From: Erythrobacter tepidarius
GTDB taxonomy: Bacteria > Pseudomonadota > Alphaproteobacteria > Sphingomonadales > Sphingomonadaceae
Assembly: GCF_002155695.1 (NCBI RefSeq)
Contig: NZ_MUYJ01000011.1
Coordinates: 62,001-126,000 of the forward strand
DNA length: 64,000 nucleotides
Reading direction: 5' to 3'
The number at the start of each line of letters is the position of its first letter. The first letter of the stretch is position 1. The position numbers were made by a program, and so were the translations under genes. The notes under the pieces were generated by a model. That model saw only the letters and a program-made list of their open reading frames with translations. It had not been told where the DNA came from and ran no database searches. Positions 49,695 to 57,942 of the stretch are shown piece by piece.

Positions 49695-50405
49695 CTAATG
49701 CAGACCTTCCTGTTCGAGGATCCAATTCGCCGCTGCCTCGCAATGGATTCGCGTGCTGTCGAACACGGGCAGGATATTGGCATCGACATCGACCACCAGA
49801 TCCAACTCGGTGCAGGCCAGCACGATCGCCTCGGCGCCTTCCTGCGCCTTGCTGGTGATGATCGTCTTCATCGTGCGCTGCGCCTCGCGCGTGACCTTGC
49901 CGACCATCAGTTCATCATAGATGATCTTGTCCAGCATCCCGACGAATTCCATGTTGGGCGGCAGCAGATCGATGCCGTGGGCGACCAGCCGCTTGCGGTA
50001 GAAGCTTTCGGTCATGACATTGCGGGTGCCGATCAGCGCGGCGTTGCGATGGCCCGCGCGCTTGATTGCCAGGCCGACATATTCGGCGATATGCAGGATC
50101 GGGATGTTCACCGCAGCGGCGACATCGTCATAGAGCCGGTGCATCGAATTGGCGCCGATGATCAGGCCTTGCGCCCCTGCCGCTTCGAGCCGCCGCGCGC
50201 TGTCGATCAGCACGCTCGCCGCGCGCTGCCAATCGCGTTCCTCGACAAGCGCGTAGAGCTGACAAAAATCGAGGCTTTCGATCAGCAGCGGCGCCGAGGC
50301 CATCGGCGCCGCGCGTTTCTGGACGATGCGGTTGATGCGATCATAATACATCGCTGTCGACACCCAGCTCATGCCGCCGATGATCCCCAGTTTGCGCAAA
50401 GGCAT
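49695..50405 (-). CDS. Aspartate/glutamate racemase family protein
   Basis: A 236-residue protein with two alpha/beta domains: KLGIIGGMSWVSTAMYYDRIN at the N-terminus and EAIVLACTELDLVV in the second half. The C-terminal catalytic Cys198 is present, but the first catalytic position is Ser87 (GANSMHRLYDD) instead of Cys. E. coli YgeA, a broad racemase, similarly has a Thr/Cys pair as I recall. It probably racemises amino acids by an asymmetric mechanism; the exact substrate is unknown. The gene is monocistronic by position, 82 bp beyond the hydrolase operon. Confidence 0.85.
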   Translation of the reverse strand: MPLRKLGIIGGMSWVSTAMYYDRINRIVQKRAAPMASAPLLIESLDFCQLYALVEERDWQRAASVLIDSARRLEAAGAQGLIIGANSMHRLYDDVAAAVNIPILHIAEYVGLAIKRAGHRNAALIGTRNVMTESFYRKRLVAHGIDLLPPNMEFVGMLDKIIYDELMVGKVTREAQRTMKTIITSKAQEGAEAIVLACTELDLVVDVDANILPVFDSTRIHCEAAANWILEQEGLH

Positions 50406-50487
50406 GCCCCTTCAAATCGTTTGCACTCGCGAACGGGTGTAGCGAGGAAGCGTTCCTTGCGTCCATAGGCCGCGCAAGCGGCACGTC

Positions 50488-51483
50488 TCACCGGACGGGC
50501 GGACCAGCGGTCAGCCTGGCCAGCCACGGCTTGAGATCGCCCAGCGTTGCCGCTGCCGCTTCCTCCTGCGGCAGGTGGCCGATCTTGGGATAGACCACCA
50601 GCGTGCTCGCCGGCATGACCTTGTCGAGCCAGCGCCCGGCTTCGACCGGGATCAGCCGGTCTTCCTCGCCCCACAGGATCAAGGTGGGGGTTGTCACCTT
50701 GGCGATCTCGGCTTCGGTAAGCGGATCATAGGGCAGCGCAAAGCGCCTGAGCGTCGCCCGCCGGTTGCCGGGATAGCGCAGCAGTTCCCAGTAGCGGTCC
50801 ACCGCCGCCTCGCTCGCCACCGCCTTGACCGACACCGATTGCTCGAGGCTCCGTGCAATCAGCGCACGCGGGGTGATCTGTTCAATCAGCAGGTTGATGC
50901 CGGGGGTCTGCGCGATCCGGAAGCCGATATTGCCCGAGACCCTGTTGCTGTCCTGGTCGGGCCTGCCCTTTTCCCGCTGGGGCATCGGCGCGCCGCTGCC
51001 ATCGACCAGCACGAGACCCACAAGCCGCTCGGGATGGGCCACGGCGAAGGCCAGCGCATGCTTGCCGCCCATCGAATTGCCGCCGAGGACGAAGCGTTCG
51101 AGGCCTAGCCTATCCGCCACTTCGGCGATATCGGCGACGTAGTTGTCGCGGCTGTAATTGTCCTTGGGGTCAGGCCCGGTAAGGCCGTGGCCGACCTGAT
51201 CGAAGCGGATCACGCGGTAGCTGTCCTTGAGGCCCTCGACCCACGGATCCCAGGTGTGCAGATCGGCGTTGGAGCCGTGCAGGAGAATGATCGCGGGGGC
51301 ATCCCTCGGCCCCTCGTCGCGCAGGTGCACCCTCACCCCGTCGCCGATCTCCACGAATTGCGAGGGCGGCCCGCCATATTTGGCGCGCATTTCGGCAGCG
51401 TCGGTATCGGGCGTGCGGAAGATCAGGAATGCGATGACGAGCAGCGCCAGCAGCGCCAGAAACCCGCGACCAAGCCGTTTCAT
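50488..51483 (-). CDS. Membrane-anchored alpha/beta hydrolase
   Basis: A 331-residue serine hydrolase with an N-terminal membrane anchor or signal (LGRGFLALLALLVIAFLIF). The fold is clear: LLHGSNADLHTWDPWV, FDQVGHGLTGP, nucleophile Ser in LGGNSMGGKHAL, acid in LWGEEDRLIP and His in KIGHLPQEE. Its ATG overlaps the stop of the diheme cytochrome gene (TAATG), so it is translated as the third member of that operon. A periplasmic location is inferred from the anchor and its partners. Confidence 0.86.
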   Translation of the reverse strand: MKRLGRGFLALLALLVIAFLIFRTPDTDAAEMRAKYGGPPSQFVEIGDGVRVHLRDEGPRDAPAIILLHGSNADLHTWDPWVEGLKDSYRVIRFDQVGHGLTGPDPKDNYSRDNYVADIAEVADRLGLERFVLGGNSMGGKHALAFAVAHPERLVGLVLVDGSGAPMPQREKGRPDQDSNRVSGNIGFRIAQTPGINLLIEQITPRALIARSLEQSVSVKAVASEAAVDRYWELLRYPGNRRATLRRFALPYDPLTEAEIAKVTTPTLILWGEEDRLIPVEAGRWLDKVMPASTLVVYPKIGHLPQEEAAAATLGDLKPWLARLTAGPPVR

Positions 51484-52496
51484 TACTTGCCCATCTCCGC
51501 AATCCAGCGCCGCACCAGCGCGACCCCATCCGTGTCCACACTGGCCTTGCCCAGTTCGGGCATGGCGATCCCCGGCTCGGCGCTGTCCATCCGGTAGAGC
51601 AGGATCGAGGCATCGGGCTGTCCCGGCAGGATCGAGAAATTGTGTCCACCCGCCCCGCGACCGGCAGCCACCGGCCGCTTCATGATGCCAATCGCGTGGG
51701 GATCGGACTGCTCCCAGCGCAGATCGAGACCGGAGTTCGAAGCGCCCCCGCCCGGCTGATGGCAATGGGCGCAGTTGACATCGAGATAGGCGCGGGCGAG
51801 CGGTTCGGCGGGGCCGGTGGCGCGGGTGCGCCAGTCGGGCAGGCTGCCGCCGCCCGCGGGCACATGGTCAAGCTGGCCCGCCTTCCACATAGCCCCCAAC
51901 CATTCCCGCGACAGATTGCGCGCCTTGGGGCCGATCGGGATCACCTTTCCATCCCGCGAATGGCAGGTCTTGCACTGGTTCTTGTTGGGGATGGCATAGG
52001 AGATCGCCTCACCCGCGGGCGTCACCAGGTCGAGCCGCCCGCCCGCCAGCGCCAGCGTCGCTTCGGTCTGCTCCTCGTTCCAGCGATAGGGCAGCGCCAC
52101 CCAGCCATCGGCGCGGTGCAGCAGCACGCGGGTTTCGATCAGCCGCCGCGCCGCGCCCTCGCCAAAGGCAAAGGTCTTGATGATCGCCGCGCCCACCGGG
52201 AATTGCAGCAGGCCCTCGCCATCGGCGGCAAGCTGCGAGCCTTCGGGCAGATAGATGAAGCGCAGCTTCTCCGCCCCGTCAGACCACAAGGGCACCTTGA
52301 GCGCATAGGGGATCACTCCGCGTGCCGGACGTTGCCGCGCGCCATCGGCGAAGAAGCCGAATTCGGACAGCTTGCCCGGAAAGGCCGGGCCGGCCACGGC
52401 TGCGTCCGACACGCGCGGCGCGGCGAGTTGGGCATGGGCGACCGCCCCGCCAAGCGCGAGCAGAGCCGCCACCAGCAGACCGCGCGCGAAGCTCAC
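51483..52496 (-). CDS. SO2930/HNE_0200-type diheme c-type cytochrome
   Basis: A 337-residue exported protein with a signal peptide (LLVAALLALGGAVAHA). Two haem c sites are present: CKTCH at residues 175-179 and CAHCH at 242-246, with KLSEFGFFADG near the N-terminus typical of this family. The family is known for regularly pairing with a parallel beta-helix protein, with unknown function (established by TIGRFAM descriptions TIGR03805/TIGR03806, as I recall). The GTG start at 52496 overlaps the beta-helix stop (GTGA). Probably periplasmic electron transfer. Confidence 0.85.
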   Translation of the reverse strand: MSFARGLLVAALLALGGAVAHAQLAAPRVSDAAVAGPAFPGKLSEFGFFADGARQRPARGVIPYALKVPLWSDGAEKLRFIYLPEGSQLAADGEGLLQFPVGAAIIKTFAFGEGAARRLIETRVLLHRADGWVALPYRWNEEQTEATLALAGGRLDLVTPAGEAISYAIPNKNQCKTCHSRDGKVIPIGPKARNLSREWLGAMWKAGQLDHVPAGGGSLPDWRTRATGPAEPLARAYLDVNCAHCHQPGGGASNSGLDLRWEQSDPHAIGIMKRPVAAGRGAGGHNFSILPGQPDASILLYRMDSAEPGIAMPELGKASVDTDGVALVRRWIAEMGK

Positions 52497-53689
52497 TTCA
52501 GCCGCGCCTCCAGTTCCGCAGGCGCGCCAACCGCGGGGAATTGCCAGCTTTCGAGCGGGGTCAGCATCAGCGGCCCGGGCTGGGCCTCGGCAAGGCTCTG
52601 GCCGGGTTTCGAGAGGTTGAGGCTCCACCCGGTCACGCCCTCGGCGATCCTCAGCCCGTTGCCGTCCTCGACGATCCCGTCCCACAGCACCGGCGGCAGC
52701 GCCCCGCCGAAGGCTTCGAGCAGCGCCTCCTTGCCATCGAGCTGCGGATCGTCCCCGCCGCGCCCGAAGGCATTGGGCCCGACGATCACATTGCGCGCAT
52801 AGGGATTGTAGCGGGCATCGTCATAGGGCTGGGGATAGGCGATCACCATGACATGGGCGGTGGCGTTGCCTTCGAAGGCATTGTTCTCGATCAGCACGCC
52901 GTCATTGGCCATCACCAACACGCCGGTGCCGCGCCGCACAGAGGCGACGATATTGCCCGGCGGGGCGAAATTGGGGGTGTCGTTGTCCTTCACCACATTG
53001 CCGCGCAGGATCACGTTGCCGCCGTTCATCACCGGCAGGCCCGGCAGATCGAACACCAAGAGGCCGCCGGTATTGCGGGTGGCGATGTTGTTTTCGACCA
53101 GCGCGTTGCGGCTGTTCTCAATCTCGATCCCCGCAACGTTGAATTCGACCTGGTTGCCGCGCACGGTGATGTCGCGGCTCTGGCCGACATAGATCCCCGC
53201 GTCCGACGCGCCGATCACCCTGGAGTGCGTCACCAGCACCCCGGTGCTTTCGACCGGATAGATGCCATAGGCCCCGTTGGTGGCCTTCGGCCCGCCGGTC
53301 CATTCGACGCGGATGGCATTGTAGATGATATTGTCCGCGCCCTTGGACTTGATCCCGTCGCCCTTGGGGTTCTCGATCGCAAAGCCCTGGAGGGTGACAT
53401 TGTCGCTGGTCACCAGCAGCCCTTCGCCCGCGCCCTGCTGGCCGGTGAAATCGAGCACGCTCTTGTCCATCCCTGCGCCGCGCAGCGTCACGCCATCGAC
53501 ATCGAGGCTCAATCCGTCGGTGAGCGCGATGCGCCCTTCGCCCAGCTCGATCACGTCGCCGGGCCGAGCGAGGATCAGCGCCTCCTGCAGGCGGGTCGCC
53601 GCGCCCTCGCCCGCTTCGATGCGGTGGGTTTCGGCGGCAAGCGGCGCGGCGGTGGCCAGCAGCGCGGCGGCAAAAGCGATGCGGTTCAT
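52493..53689 (-). CDS. Exported parallel beta-helix repeat protein
   Basis: A 398-residue secreted protein. After a signal peptide (AFAAALLATAAPLAA) come successive beta-helix turns: GDVIELGEGRIALTDGLSL, VTLQGFAIENPKGDGIK, GVLVTHSRVIGASDAGIYVGQ, ITVRGNQVEFNVAGIEIEN, ALVENNIATRNTGGLLVFD and GVLIENNAFEGNA. This layout matches the beta-helix family that travels with the SO2930-type diheme cytochrome encoded next. Such folds often bind or cleave polysaccharides, but no catalytic residues can be assigned. First gene of a three-gene operon. Confidence 0.86.
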   Translation of the reverse strand: MNRIAFAAALLATAAPLAAETHRIEAGEGAATRLQEALILARPGDVIELGEGRIALTDGLSLDVDGVTLRGAGMDKSVLDFTGQQGAGEGLLVTSDNVTLQGFAIENPKGDGIKSKGADNIIYNAIRVEWTGGPKATNGAYGIYPVESTGVLVTHSRVIGASDAGIYVGQSRDITVRGNQVEFNVAGIEIENSRNALVENNIATRNTGGLLVFDLPGLPVMNGGNVILRGNVVKDNDTPNFAPPGNIVASVRRGTGVLVMANDGVLIENNAFEGNATAHVMVIAYPQPYDDARYNPYARNVIVGPNAFGRGGDDPQLDGKEALLEAFGGALPPVLWDGIVEDGNGLRIAEGVTGWSLNLSKPGQSLAEAQPGPLMLTPLESWQFPAVGAPAELEARLK

Positions 53690-53743
53690 GATGGTCTCCC
53701 TCTCCGCCGCGCATAGTGGCGCATCGGGGGGAGGGAAGGCAAG

Positions 53744-53796
53744 CGCCTCAAGCAGCGCAGCGGTAGGCGAACAAAAACGCCTCAAGCAGCGCAGCG
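53744..53796. repeat. 19-bp direct repeat pair
   Basis: CGCCTCAAGCAGCGCAGCG occurs at 53744-53762 and 53778-53796, a 34-bp period, in the 125-bp gap upstream of the beta-helix operon. The sequences after each copy also share GGCGAAC/GCGGAC-like ends. Could be a binding site pair or simple duplication. Confidence 0.75.
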
Positions 53797-53814
53797 CCAA
53801 GCGGACAGAAAATC

Positions 53815-54156
53815 TCAGCCGATCCCGATCGCGCACAGCCCGGCAGAGGTGGTCAGCACGGCTACCGCCTCGCCATCGCCGACCCGGTCGAGCCGCTTGA
53901 TCAGCTCGCCCAGGCCATAGCCGCTTTCCGGCTCGCCCTCCTGCGCCGCCATGCCCTGCCGGAGCTTCCACAGCTGAACGATGGAGAGGCGCTTGACCAT
54001 CCTTTGGGCCATGCATTCGGCGCGTTTGTCGCCGATGCCGGATTCGACCAGCGCGGCTTTGACCTGCATTTCCACCAGCGGGTTGGCGAGGCCGCTGAAC
54101 AGCGCCCCACCCGCCAGCAGAATCACAAGCAGCAATCCGACGATCAGCTTACGCAT
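53815..54156 (-). CDS. Hypothetical exported/membrane-anchored protein
   Basis: A 113-residue protein with an N-terminal hydrophobic segment (LIVGLLLVILLAGGALFSGLA) and a helical remainder (VEMQVKAALVESGIGDKRAECMAQRMVKRLSIVQLWKL). No recognised domain. The N-terminal anchor, complete start codon and position between two defined intergenic repeats support a real gene. It lies 125 bp upstream of the beta-helix operon, on the same strand, so a common transcript is possible. Confidence 0.65.
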   Translation of the reverse strand: MRKLIVGLLLVILLAGGALFSGLANPLVEMQVKAALVESGIGDKRAECMAQRMVKRLSIVQLWKLRQGMAAQEGEPESGYGLGELIKRLDRVGDGEAVAVLTTSAGLCAIGIG

Positions 54157-54182
54157 CAGAAGTCTCTTGGTAATCTGGTAAT

Positions 54183-54286
54183 CGCATCAACTTGTCCGAA
54201 AACCGGTGCCCACTTTTCGGGTTGATGCGCATCTGTAATCGCATCAACCTGTCCGAAAACCGGTGCCCACTTTTCGGGTTGATGCG
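54183..54286. repeat. Two REP-like palindromic repeats
   Basis: Two 47-bp copies, 54183-54229 and 54240-54286, differ at one base. Each has ends CGCATCAAC and GTTGATGCG that pair, then an inner CCGAAAA/TTTTCGG pairing around ACCGGTGCCCAC. They lie between the end of pntB (the right copy stops one base before its stop codon) and the hypothetical gene. Similar AAAACCGGTNCCCACTTTT elements are scattered through alphaproteobacterial genomes. Likely roles are transcript stabilisation or termination for the pnt operon. Confidence 0.85.
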
Positions 54287-54287
54287 A

Positions 54288-55739
54288 TCAATCGAGCGCC
54301 TTGACGATGTCCTCGACCATCTTCTTGGCGTCGGCGAGCAGCATGACGGTCTGGTTCATGTAGAACACATCGTTATCGACCCCGGCATAGCCCACCCCGC
54401 CCATCGAGCGCTTGATGAAGAACACCTGCTTGGCCTTGTCGACGTCGAACACCGGCATCCCGTAGATGGGGCTGGACTTGTCGGTCTTGGCGGCCGGGTT
54501 CACCACGTCGTTGGCGCCTATGATGAAGGCGACATCGCACTGGGCGAATTCGGAATTGATGTCTTCGAGTTCGAACACCTCGTCATAGGGCACGCTGGCT
54601 TCGGCCAGCAGCACGTTCATGTGCCCCGGCATACGCCCCGCGACGGGGTGGATGGCATATTTCACCTCCACGCCCTTTTCCTTCAATTTGTCGGCCATCT
54701 CGCGCAGCGCGTGCTGCGCTTGGGCGACCGCCATGCCATAGCCGGGGATGATGATGACCTTCTCGGCCTGTTCGAGCATGTAGGCGGCATCTTCCGCGCT
54801 GCCCTGCTTGTAGGGCCGCTGTTCACGCGCCCCGCCGGCGCCGCCGGCGCCCGCGTCGGCCCCGAAGCCGCCCGCGATCACGCTAATGAAGCTGCGGTTC
54901 ATCGCGCGGCACATGATGTAGCTGAGGATCGCGCCCGACGAGCCGACCAGCGCACCGGTGATGATCATCGCCGTGTTGCCGAGCGTGAAGCCCATCGCCG
55001 CCGCTGCCCAGCCCGAATAGGAGTTGAGCATCGACACCACCACCGGCATGTCGGCCCCGCCGATCGGGATGATCAGCAGGAAGCCGATGGCAAAGGCGAG
55101 CACGGCGATCCAGATCACCAGCTGGCCCTCGCCCGCGCCACCCGCGCCCGAGAGCGTGTAGGCACCGATGAGAGCGAGAATCGCAACCAGCGTGCCGAGG
55201 TTGATGACATGCCGCCCCGGCAGCAGGATGGGCGAACCGCTCATCCGGCCCGATAGCTTGAGGAAGGCGATGACCGAACCGGAAAAGGTGATCGCCCCGA
55301 TGGCGATGCCGAGGCCCAGTTCAACGCGGCTCACCGCGATGATCTGCCCGGCCGCATCGGTGATCCCGAAAGCTGCCGGGTTGAGCCATGCGGCAAGGCC
55401 CACCACCACCGCGGCGAGACCGACGAGGCTGTGGAAGCCCGCCACCAGTTCGGGCATCGCGGTCATGGCGATGCGCCGCGCGATGGTAACGCCAAGCACC
55501 GCGCCGATCGCGATGGCAATGCCGATCTCGACAAGGTTCGTGCCGTGCATCACCAGCGTGGTGCCCACGGCAATCGCCATGCCGACCATGCCGTTGCGGT
55601 TGCCCGCCCGGCTCGAGGCAGGGCTCGAAAGCCCGCGCAGCGCGAGGATGAAGAACACGCCCGCGACAAGATAGGCGAGCATCGCCCAGGCCGGCGTCGC
55701 GCTCCCATGGGTCGCGGCGGAAAGGAGGGAGAAGGTCAT
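54288..55739 (-). CDS. pntB: NAD(P) transhydrogenase subunit beta
   Basis: A 483-residue proton-translocating transhydrogenase beta subunit. The first 280 residues hold about eight to nine membrane helices. The C-terminal NADP(H)-binding domain III has KVIIIPGYGMAVAQAQHALREMADKL, VAGRMPGHMNVLLAEA, DVAFIIGANDVVNPAAK and IKRSMGGVGYAGVDN. It makes NADPH from NADH using the proton gradient. It ends at the REP-like pair and starts 4 bp after pntA2. Confidence 0.96.
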   Translation of the reverse strand: MTFSLLSAATHGSATPAWAMLAYLVAGVFFILALRGLSSPASSRAGNRNGMVGMAIAVGTTLVMHGTNLVEIGIAIAIGAVLGVTIARRIAMTAMPELVAGFHSLVGLAAVVVGLAAWLNPAAFGITDAAGQIIAVSRVELGLGIAIGAITFSGSVIAFLKLSGRMSGSPILLPGRHVINLGTLVAILALIGAYTLSGAGGAGEGQLVIWIAVLAFAIGFLLIIPIGGADMPVVVSMLNSYSGWAAAAMGFTLGNTAMIITGALVGSSGAILSYIMCRAMNRSFISVIAGGFGADAGAGGAGGAREQRPYKQGSAEDAAYMLEQAEKVIIIPGYGMAVAQAQHALREMADKLKEKGVEVKYAIHPVAGRMPGHMNVLLAEASVPYDEVFELEDINSEFAQCDVAFIIGANDVVNPAAKTDKSSPIYGMPVFDVDKAKQVFFIKRSMGGVGYAGVDNDVFYMNQTVMLLADAKKMVEDIVKALD

Positions 55740-55742
55740 CGC

Positions 55743-56024
55743 TTACTTCTCCTTCTTCTTGTACATCGCGAGCATCCGCTCGGTAACGGCAAAGCCGCCG
55801 AAGATGTTGATGCTGGCCATCACCACGCCCGCGAGCGCGAGATATTTCGCCACCGGGTTTTCCGCCTCGGCTGCGGCGATCAACGCGCCAACGATGATTA
55901 CCGAGGAGATCGCATTGGTCACCGCCATCAGCGGCGTGTGCAGCGCCGGGGTCACCGACCAGACGACGTAATAGCCCACGAAACAGGCCAGTACGAAGAT
56001 GCTGAGAATTGCAATGAAGTCCAT
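55743..56024 (-). CDS. pntA2: NAD(P) transhydrogenase subunit alpha, membrane part
   Basis: A 93-residue membrane subunit with three helices: AILSIFVLACFVGYYVVWSV, SSVIIVGALIAAA and LAGVVMASINIFGGFAV. The TPALHTPLMAVTNAIS motif between the first two is the conserved signature of domain II of the alpha chain. In enterics this is fused to the NAD-binding domain; here alpha is split into two genes, the usual alphaproteobacterial form. A PH-domain gene separates it from pntA1. Confidence 0.95.
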   Translation of the reverse strand: MDFIAILSIFVLACFVGYYVVWSVTPALHTPLMAVTNAISSVIIVGALIAAAEAENPVAKYLALAGVVMASINIFGGFAVTERMLAMYKKKEK

Positions 56025-56045
56025 GAATTGCCCCTCTTTGCCGAT

Positions 56046-56411
56046 CTATTTGCCGGGCGCGAGATATTCGGTGAGCAGCGTCACCAGCCCCGGCACATCG
56101 GCACCGCGGCTGAGGTTGAATGCAATCGGCGCGGAGCCCGAGACGGTGAGCGAGACTTCCGTATCGAGATCGAAATGCCCCGCGCTCTCGAGCGTAAAAG
56201 TGGTGATCGCGCGGTAAGGGATGGTCAGAAACCGCTTCTTTGTTCCTGTCAGCCCCTGCACGTCGATCATCAGGATGCGGCGGTCGGTGAAGATGATCGC
56301 GTCCCGCACCAGCTTGAAAGCAAGGCGCACCTGCTCGCCATGCGCGAGCGCATAGGCGAGATCTTCGGCGGCATCCTCGGCGTCCCAGACCGTCGCGTTG
56401 ATCAGGCCCAT
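56046..56411 (-). CDS. Bacterial PH-domain protein inside the pnt operon
   Basis: A 121-residue single-domain protein of the bacterial PH (DUF1696/bPH_1) type, recognised by GLINATVWDAEDAAEDLAYALAHGE, IIFTDRRILMIDVQGLTGTKKRFLTIPYRAITTFTLESAGHFD and the closing helix VPGLVTLLTEYL. It has no signal peptide and is presumably cytoplasmic. The start MGL at 56411 is 4 bp after the pntA1 stop; a TTG at 56423 would overlap. It lies between pntA1 and pntA2 with 21 bp to the latter. Its function is unknown. Confidence 0.85.
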   Translation of the reverse strand: MGLINATVWDAEDAAEDLAYALAHGEQVRLAFKLVRDAIIFTDRRILMIDVQGLTGTKKRFLTIPYRAITTFTLESAGHFDLDTEVSLTVSGSAPIAFNLSRGADVPGLVTLLTEYLAPGK

Positions 56412-56415
56412 CGGT

Positions 56416-57537
56416 TCAACCAAGCAGCCGCGCGTTGACGACCTTGCCGCCCTGCGTCAGGCGGATCGCATTGCCGATTTCCTCGTCGAGCACGGGCCGC
56501 TTCGCCTCCTTGTCCCAGAAGGCGCTGAGGAAGTTATAGTGGTTGCGCGCGAACAGCGCCGAAGCGTCGGCGGGCAGATGCGCGGGCGTGTTGGAATAGC
56601 CCATGATGGTGACGCCGTGCCTGACCACCACCTCGTCGGCGACCGAGCCTTCGACATTCCCGCCCTGCGCCACCGCGAGATCGAAAATCACGCTGCCCGG
56701 CTTCATCGTCGCGATCTGCGCGTCGGTGACGAGGCGCGGGGCGGCGCGGCCCGGGATCAGCGCGGTGGTGATGACGATATCCTGCTTGGCGATATGGGCG
56801 GAAACCAGTTCGGCCTGCGCCTTCTGATATTCCTCGCTCATCTCGGTGGCATAGCCGCCCGCGCCTTCACCTTCGATGCCGGCGACCTTCTCGACGAAGA
56901 TCGGCTTGGCACCCAATGACTGGATCTGCTCCTTGGTGGCGCTGCGCACGTCCGTCGCAGAAACCTGCGCTCCCAGCCGCCGCGCGGTTGCGATCGCCTG
57001 AAGCCCTGCCACGCCCACGCCCATCACGAACACGCGCGCGGCCTGCACCGTGCCGGCCGCCGTCATCATCATCGGGAAGGCGCGGCCATAGGCATCGGCC
57101 GCTGCCAGCACCGCCTTGTAGCCGGCAAGGTTCGATTGCGAGGACAAGACGTCCATCGACTGCGCGCGGGTGATGCGCGGCATGAATTCCATCGCCAGCG
57201 CCTCGAACCCGGCCGCGGCATAGGCATCGACCAGATCGCGCTTGCCGAAGGGATCGAACAGCGCCGCCACCATCGCGCCGGGCTTCGCGCCCGCCAGCAA
57301 GGCCACATCGGGCGCCTGAATGCCGAGCACGATGTCGGCATCCTTCACCGTCGCGGCCGCATCCCCGACGCTCGCGCCGGCTTCGGCATAGGCCGCATCC
57401 TCGACCGAGGCGGACAGGCCCGCCCCGGCCTCGACCGCGACCGCGCAGCCTAGCGCTGCAAACTTCTTCACCGTTTCCGGGGTGGCGGCAACGCGCGTCT
57501 CCCCCGCGGCGCGCTCCTTGAGGATGGCGATCTTCAC
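56416..57537 (-). CDS. pntA1: NAD(P) transhydrogenase subunit alpha, NAD-binding part
   Basis: A 373-residue soluble domain I of transhydrogenase. It starts KIAILKERAAGETRVAATPETV, as in alanine dehydrogenase relatives, and contains SSQSNLAGYKAV, the NAD loop VFVMGVGVAGLQAIATARRLGA with DVRSATKEQIQSLG, ITTALIPGRAAPRLV and SVIFDLAVAQGGNVE. Length fits split-alpha systems. First pnt gene, 12 bp after the oxidase subunit IV gene. Confidence 0.96.
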   Translation of the reverse strand: MKIAILKERAAGETRVAATPETVKKFAALGCAVAVEAGAGLSASVEDAAYAEAGASVGDAAATVKDADIVLGIQAPDVALLAGAKPGAMVAALFDPFGKRDLVDAYAAAGFEALAMEFMPRITRAQSMDVLSSQSNLAGYKAVLAAADAYGRAFPMMMTAAGTVQAARVFVMGVGVAGLQAIATARRLGAQVSATDVRSATKEQIQSLGAKPIFVEKVAGIEGEGAGGYATEMSEEYQKAQAELVSAHIAKQDIVITTALIPGRAAPRLVTDAQIATMKPGSVIFDLAVAQGGNVEGSVADEVVVRHGVTIMGYSNTPAHLPADASALFARNHYNFLSAFWDKEAKRPVLDEEIGNAIRLTQGGKVVNARLLG

Positions 57538-57549
57538 GCGCGCGCCCGC

Positions 57550-57672
57550 TCAGCTGGCAATCGCTGCGATAACGGCGAACACGATCACCGCGATCACCGG
57601 CACCACCCATTTGAGCGTCGCCGTGAAGCCGCCATAGGTGGCCTGCGCCTTTTCCATGTCGTGAACAGTCAT
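57550..57672 (-). CDS. aa3-type cytochrome c oxidase subunit IV
   Basis: A 40-residue single-helix membrane protein: TVHDMEKAQATYGGFTATLKW followed by VVPVIAVIVFAVIAAIAS. This matches the small bacterial subunit IV (COX4_pro_2 family) seen in Rhodobacter and Paracoccus aa3 oxidases, where it is not essential for activity. The start at 57672 is chosen because the family begins here and GGACA lies just before. It heads the transhydrogenase operon rather than an oxidase operon, an arrangement I recall in sphingomonads. Confidence 0.85.
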   Translation of the reverse strand: MTVHDMEKAQATYGGFTATLKWVVPVIAVIVFAVIAAIAS

Positions 57673-57942
57673 GTCCTGTCTTTCCCTTCGGGTTCCTGAA
57701 CACCGCAGGCGGCATTTGGTTGCACCAGCACGGCCCTGCCGCCGCTCCTGCCTGCCCCCGTATCGAAGCACGGCCGCGCGCTCAAGTCACCTTTAATGAG
57801 AGGCTGAGGGTGGCATCCGGCGGGCATCGCGCGCGCACCGGCAACAGCCTTAATCGCGTCTTTACCCATCTCCCCTATGCAGAAGCCTGTGTCACGCCGG
57901 GACACAACCGCCCGGCGCAGGGAAAGACGAGCGGCAAGGCTG

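Noticed and set aside
49642..49698. Small plus-strand frame of 18 codons (MATTRRTEAL...)
   Set aside because: No convincing ribosome site, very short, and it runs into the stop of the racemase gene.
49346..49789. Minus-strand open frame of 147 codons through the non-coding gap
   Set aside because: It crosses the G10 hairpin and the end of the racemase gene, and the translation has no family features.
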